64,000 nucleotides of DNA, taken from G965197675 sp965197675. GTDB lineage: Bacteria > Chloroflexota > Dehalococcoidia > Plut-88900. How positions within the stretch are numbered: the stretch's first letter is position 1; each line of letters starts with the position of its first letter. A program made the position numbers and the translations under genes. The stretch lies in contig OZ240221.1 of assembly GCA_965197675.1 (NCBI GenBank), forward strand, positions 620,001 to 684,000, given 5' to 3'. Shown here piece by piece: positions 60,527 to 64,000 of this stretch. The notes below the pieces were generated by a model, which saw only the letters and a list, made by a program, of their open reading frames with translations, did not search any database and had not been told where the DNA came from.

Positions 60527-60604
60527 TCCAAGGTAATTATTGCCAAATCCATCCATCTTGGTTATATTCGTTGGAAGCTCAAGTTCATATGAAAGGGATT
60601 TGAT

Positions 60605-60820
60605 GTGTCGGAAGTAAACGGTTTTCCACAATGCCAGAATTGCAATAACGGTGATCTTTTGCCCCTGTCGGACTTCGGTGGCCAGGGAGCGGCCATCCAC
60701 TACAAGGCCTGGGTATGCAGTAACCCCACCTGTGGCTACAATTTGAAGATCCGCAACGGGGATGTCTTCATAAACGAGCCTATAGGCAGCGGTATAGGTC
60801 ACACCCAGCGCGTGCGATAG
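60605..60820 (+). CDS. Small zinc-ribbon-like protein
   Basis: A 71-residue protein with CQNC near residue 10 and C-x4-C (CSNPTC) near 38, a likely zinc site. Starts at GTG after ATTTGAT. It lies 78 bp behind the decarboxylase pair in the same direction. Similar short proteins occur widely without known function. Confidence 0.6.
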   Translation: MSEVNGFPQCQNCNNGDLLPLSDFGGQGAAIHYKAWVCSNPTCGYNLKIRNGDVFINEPIGSGIGHTQRVR

Positions 60821-60854
60821 TTCTGTAAACAACTTTATAACTGAAAACGACCGG

Positions 60855-60905
60855 GATTCTCCTCTCAGCCAACCCGATCGCATCTTTGTTGTTTTCCTGT
60901 GGCCT
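60855..60905 (+). terminator. Possible terminator behind the zinc-ribbon gene
   Basis: An imperfect hairpin (ACGACCGGGATT against AACCCGATCG) with TTTGTTGTTTTC after it. The stem has a bulge and a mismatch, so the call is weak, but it would place the start of the sortase operon downstream of 60905. Confidence 0.35.
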
Positions 60906-60960
60906 TGAAAATCTCTTGGTTTTACGCTGTAATAAACATAAATCACAGGATACGATTGAT

Positions 60961-61758
60961 GTGAGAGTTGCTGTTGCAAGAGCCCTACAAAGTAGGTTGG
61001 TTTTTCAGATTCCCGGTTACTCGCTAGTCATCCTGGGTCTAATACTACTGGCGGCATACGGGAGCTACTGGATATTCGAGCAGGTATCCAAGGTCGGCCT
61101 GAAAGACGACAATGTATCGGTACCTCTGCAAGCTCTGGACTTTCCCAACGCCTTTGCCAGTATAGACACAACTGACCTAGAGGCTGCTGGCGCTTTTCTC
61201 CACTCTGACGATGGTTCCCAATGGCGAGTTCCCACTCCTGCAGAGTACAGAATGGTAGACTGGGCTACTCTCCCAAGAACCAGTGGAGCTTTACCCGACG
61301 CCACCAGGATGATAATACCTGCCCTCGATATTAATACCCCTATAGTTGAGCTTGGCACCGTTTGGGAGAACGGAACGCTGGTTTGGGAACGACCGGTGAA
61401 TGCTGTTGGTCATCACCAGGGCACCCCGAATCCAGGTGAACTGGGAAACGTTGTCATGTCCGGCCACAGAAGTAGTCTCATCCTCGATGAAGGCGCTGTC
61501 TTCCGTAGACTTGGAGAGGTCCCAGAGATTCTCAGAGATTCCGAGGCCTCTGATGATGTCTTGGATATCTTCTTGTACGGCCCGGATTATATTTACGTAT
61601 ATCGGACCGCCTCGTCGCAGGTGGTGGAGCCTGCAGAAGTGAGTATATTCGGGTCCACCGCCGAGCCCACCTTGACGCTGATCACTTGTACCCCGGATCT
61701 GATATACAGCCATCGACTGATTGTGACCGCCTGGCTGATAGCACAAGTCCCTGTATAG
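60961..61758 (+). CDS. Sortase family transpeptidase
   Basis: About 265 residues. N-terminal membrane anchor (IPGYSLVILGLILLAAYGSY) and a beta-barrel sortase domain with the His in VMSGHRSS, the Cys in LTLITCTPD and the Arg in YSHRLIV, the full catalytic triad. It would cut and join a sorting-signal protein on the outer face of the membrane. GTG start at 60961 is preferred; a TTG 25 codons earlier overlaps the possible terminator. No LPxTG-type substrate gene is in the window. Followed by an IS481-like remnant. Confidence 0.88.
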   Translation: MRVAVARALQSRLVFQIPGYSLVILGLILLAAYGSYWIFEQVSKVGLKDDNVSVPLQALDFPNAFASIDTTDLEAAGAFLHSDDGSQWRVPTPAEYRMVDWATLPRTSGALPDATRMIIPALDINTPIVELGTVWENGTLVWERPVNAVGHHQGTPNPGELGNVVMSGHRSSLILDEGAVFRRLGEVPEILRDSEASDDVLDIFLYGPDYIYVYRTASSQVVEPAEVSIFGSTAEPTLTLITCTPDLIYSHRLIVTAWLIAQVPV

Positions 61759-61809
61759 ACCTGACTGAACCGCGCACTACTACAAGTCTTCTCAATACTG
61801 CTTTACATC

Positions 61810-62220
61810 TGTATCCACACTACTGATCTCGTTCAGAATGATAGGCGACACATAGAATAGTGTCGTCATGAAAATAATCAGCCGGGACGTGGTAGAAGAC
61901 TATACCAGGGCCACTCCGCCGCGGCAGCAATATTCCTGGATAGGTTGCTCTGTTAAGGGCACCCTTCCCCATTAGAGCTTGGCTGCCTGTGCCACGTCCG
62001 GCGCGGCAGGTAGCAGACCCCATACGGAGGAGCTTTATCAGCTGTACGATGATGGCCTGGGCAAGGCCGCCCTGAACCGTAATCTAAGAGAGTGGGAGCA
62101 TGTATACAACACGGTGCGTCTGCACCAAGCTCTCAACGGCCTTACTCCTCTTCAGTTCCTCCAGCAACAGCACAACTCAAAGAAATGGGCAAAACATCAC
62201 TAATCTACTGAGCAGGTACA
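61810..62220 (+). mobile_element. IS481-like insertion sequence remnant
   Basis: A 411-bp element bounded by TGTA...TACA ends with imperfect inverted repeats. At 61868 a frame starts MKIISRDVVEDY, soon interrupted; 61979-62203 encodes the C-terminal integrase-like tail EELYQLYDDGLGKAALNRNL and HVYNTVRLHQALNGLTPLQFL. The transposase core is deleted. Its ends recur, joined or split, at 19947, 30894, 39043 and 40365. Confidence 0.75.
61979..62203 (+). pseudogene. Truncated IS481-family transposase (C-terminal fragment)
   Basis: Only the last part of the integrase core is left: EWEHVYNTVRLHQALNGLTP is the family's rve-type tail (the Y-N-x-x-R-x-H-x-x-L-x-x-x-T-P motif). No start or catalytic Asp residues precede it, so it cannot be active. 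Confidence 0.75.
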
Positions 62221-62262
62221 AGTCGTAGACAGAATAATCGCTCATATGTTATCGTTGCGTCC

Positions 62263-63696
62263 GTGAAATTCGATGGCTATGACTTGGACTCGGCCATATA
62301 CGATGAGATGTTCCTGCAGGACGGAACACCTAGGAAGCAGTATCGGCCTCTTCACAAAAGCCTGAGCAGTATTTCCACTGAAGAACTCAGAAGTATCCAG
62401 GAACGGGTGACCCGTTCCTTCTCCAATGAGGGCATCTCCTTCGCCGTCTACGGTGACGAGGAAGGTGAGGAGCGGATCATACCTGTAGACTGCCTCCCTC
62501 GAGTGCTCTCGGCGGCAGAGTGGCGGTTCTTGGAAAAAGGACTTGCCCAGCGGGTAAAAGCGCTGAACCTATTTCTGGAAGACGTCTACGGCGAAGCCCG
62601 TATTCTAGACGACGGTGTCATCCCCGTTGACGTGGTCATAGAGTGTCCCCAGTACCGCATGGAGATGCGCGGCTTTTCAGCCCCCCACGGTACCTGGGTT
62701 GGCATCTGCGGCACCGACCTTATCAGGACCAACGACGGCTTCCGAGTGCTTGAGGACAACCTCAGGGTTCCCTCCGGCGTCTCCTATATGATCGCAAATC
62801 GGAAGGCGGTGAAGACCAGCATGAGGCGGCTATACAGAAGCTCCTATGTACAAGATGTGGAGCACTACGGCCGTTTGCTGCTGACTACACTTCTTGAGCT
62901 TGCTCCTAGAGGCCGGCCTGAACCCAGCATCGCTCTCCTGACCCCTGGAGTCTATAACTCCGCTTTCTACGAACACATGTTTTTGGCTCACGAGATCGGA
63001 GCAGAACTTGTGGAGGGCCGGGACCTGTTGGTGAACGACGGTTTTGTGTACATGCGCACCACCACCGGGCTGCGGAGGGTAGATGTAATCTACCGACGGG
63101 TGGACGACGATTTCCTGGACCCCCTGGTCTTCCGCCCCGACTCCATGCTGGGCGTGCCGGGACTGCTCCACGCTTACAAGCTGGGTAACGTGGCACTGGT
63201 GAATGCACCCGGCACTGGTGTCGCCGATGATAAGAGTGTTTATGCCTATGTGCCGGATATGATCCGCTACTACCTCGGAGAGGAGGCCATCCTGTCCAAC
63301 GTGGAGACCTACCTGTGCCGCCGGCCCCGGGATCTAGAGTACACCTTGGACAATCTGGCGAACCTGGTGGTGAAACGGGTGGGAGAGTCCGGCGGCTACG
63401 GAATGATTATCGGTCCCCATGCTACACAGAAAGAGCGGGACGAGTACGCCGTACAGCTCCGAGCCAACCCGGCCGACTTCATTTCGCAACCCGTGCTGGC
63501 CCTTTCCAGATCGCCGTGCCTAATCGACGGTAACTTTGAGCCGCGACACGTGGACCTACGTCCCTTCTTACTCCACGGGAAGGAAACTCGCATGGTGCCC
63601 GGCGCCTTCTGCCGCGTCGCCCTGCGACGCGGCAGCTTGGTGGTGAACTCCAGCCAGGGTGGCGGAGGCAAAGACCTTTGGGTACTGGGAGACTGA
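62263..63696 (+). CDS. Circularly permuted ATP-grasp family protein
   Basis: A 477-residue member of the COG2308 family (circularly permuted ATP-grasp). Landmarks: DEMFLQDGTPRKQYRPLHK, FEVLEDNLRVPSGVSYMIANR region near 165-180, and VVKRVGESGGYGMIIGP near 365. It is usually encoded with an alpha-E domain protein and a transglutaminase-like protein in a predicted peptide-synthesis/modification locus; the alpha-E gene follows 5 bases after. GTG start. Product unknown. Confidence 0.9.
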   Translation: MKFDGYDLDSAIYDEMFLQDGTPRKQYRPLHKSLSSISTEELRSIQERVTRSFSNEGISFAVYGDEEGEERIIPVDCLPRVLSAAEWRFLEKGLAQRVKALNLFLEDVYGEARILDDGVIPVDVVIECPQYRMEMRGFSAPHGTWVGICGTDLIRTNDGFRVLEDNLRVPSGVSYMIANRKAVKTSMRRLYRSSYVQDVEHYGRLLLTTLLELAPRGRPEPSIALLTPGVYNSAFYEHMFLAHEIGAELVEGRDLLVNDGFVYMRTTTGLRRVDVIYRRVDDDFLDPLVFRPDSMLGVPGLLHAYKLGNVALVNAPGTGVADDKSVYAYVPDMIRYYLGEEAILSNVETYLCRRPRDLEYTLDNLANLVVKRVGESGGYGMIIGPHATQKERDEYAVQLRANPADFISQPVLALSRSPCLIDGNFEPRHVDLRPFLLHGKETRMVPGAFCRVALRRGSLVVNSSQGGGGKDLWVLGD

Positions 63697-63701
63697 TCTG
63701 G

Positions 63702-64000
63702 ATGCTTTCTCGTAGTGCACAAGGGTTGTATTGGATGGGCAGGTACCTGGAGCGGGCGGAGTTCATCTGCCGTTTGCTGCGGCTCCAGACGGAGGCTCTG
63801 GTAGACCGCCCGATACCAGAGATCCACTCAGGCTGGAGCCGGATCTACAACGGACTCAACCGCCAGCCTCCTTTCGGAAGCTTGGAGCTGATGAGCAGCG
63901 ACGAGTTTTCCCAGGCCGATTCCTACACCCTGGCCGACGATCTTACCTTCGAGCGCTCCAACCCGGATTCGGTGTGGAGTTGCTTCTCCATGGGCCGTGA
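63702..64000 (+). CDS. Alpha-E domain protein, partial (runs off window)
   Basis: Starts MLSRSAQGLYWMGRYLERAE, the signature of the alpha-E (DUF403, COG2307) family, and continues FICRLLRLQTEALVDRP to the window end. ATG five bases behind the ATP-grasp stop. The family is all-helical and partners the ATP-grasp protein. Only the first 99 residues are seen. Confidence 0.88.
   Translation, partial: MLSRSAQGLYWMGRYLERAEFICRLLRLQTEALVDRPIPEIHSGWSRIYNGLNRQPPFGSLELMSSDEFSQADSYTLADDLTFERSNPDSVWSCFSMGR

Noticed and set aside
63731..64000. Open frame at the window end in another phase
   Set aside because: The alpha-E protein in the frame starting at 63702 has the family signature; the other frame is its shadow.
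1..64000. tRNA, rRNA, tmRNA or known riboswitch
   Set aside because: Reading both strands I saw no T-loop GTTCRANNC with matching acceptor stems and no known aptamer core. A covariance-model scan would settle this.

Overview
The window looks like one stretch of a bacterial chromosome, roughly mid-GC by eye, standard code, densely coding on both strands. The gene stock suggests a Chloroflexota organism of the SAR202/Dehalococcoidia kind: many amidohydrolases, CaiB/BaiF CoA-transferases, HpcH/HpaI aldolase, hydantoinase B, a lone sortase, a soluble NAD-linked formate dehydrogenase and many dispersed short repeats. This placement is an inference from gene content. There is no rRNA, tRNA or phylogenetic marker here to confirm it.

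Layout. 0-9.5 kb: peroxiredoxin, HpcH-type aldolase, MFS carrier, a small decaying island (3.5-5.4 kb) bounded by a 108-bp direct repeat, then D-2-hydroxyacid dehydrogenase, NUDIX hydrolase, YifB/ComM ATPase and a 3-hydroxyisobutyrate-dehydrogenase-like enzyme. 9.6-19.2 kb: two arrays of tandem amidohydrolase paralogs (four plus three), each behind a recognisable sigma-70 promoter, with a cupin and a flavin reductase on the opposite strand between them. 20-32 kb: two tandem MFS exporters, an Asp/Glu-racemase-like enzyme, hydantoinase B, a GSA-aminomutase-like aminotransferase, an AT-richer accessory island (27.8-30.8 kb) with a broken IS1-family transposase and small orphan genes, and a degenerate M24 peptidase homolog. 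32.2-33.5 kb has no convincing gene. 33.5-39 kb: a five-gene signalling operon (STAS protein, receiver-PP2C phosphatase, RsbW-like kinase, membrane-anchored type 1 periplasmic binding protein, histidine kinase). 39-40.4 kb: an SDR gene and a tiny zinc-ribbon gene lying between two insertion-sequence ends. 40.5-49.7 kb: lipoyl synthase and a complete 2-oxoacid dehydrogenase complex (E3, E1 alpha, E1 beta, E2), then two CoA-transferases and a second HIBADH-like gene. 49.9-58.8 kb, minus strand: mobA, an aldehyde-ferredoxin-oxidoreductase homolog, NuoE-, NuoF- and formate-dehydrogenase-like genes and an ADP-forming acyl-CoA synthetase alpha-like gene. 59.4-64 kb: a split TPP decarboxylase, a zinc-ribbon protein, a sortase, an IS481-type remnant, and the circularly permuted ATP-grasp/alpha-E pair running off the window end.

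How it fits together. The theme is oxidation of organic acids, aldehydes and amides: carriers bring substrates in, amidohydrolases, HyuB, the racemase-like enzyme and aldolase-type lyases open them, dehydrogenases and the 2-oxoacid dehydrogenase complex make acyl-CoAs and NADH, and the AOR/Nuo/Fdh cluster could pass electrons to NAD.

Most interesting points: the AOR homolog has none of the four cysteines that bind the [4Fe-4S] cluster in characterised AORs yet sits translationally coupled to NuoEF-like electron-transfer genes; a dispersed repeat carries promoter- and RBS-like sequence plus roughly 30-bp-spaced AATCAAG units; IS481-like ends lie just behind four different genes in the same relative orientation; and the signalling operon joins a periplasmic binding protein to a partner-switching module.
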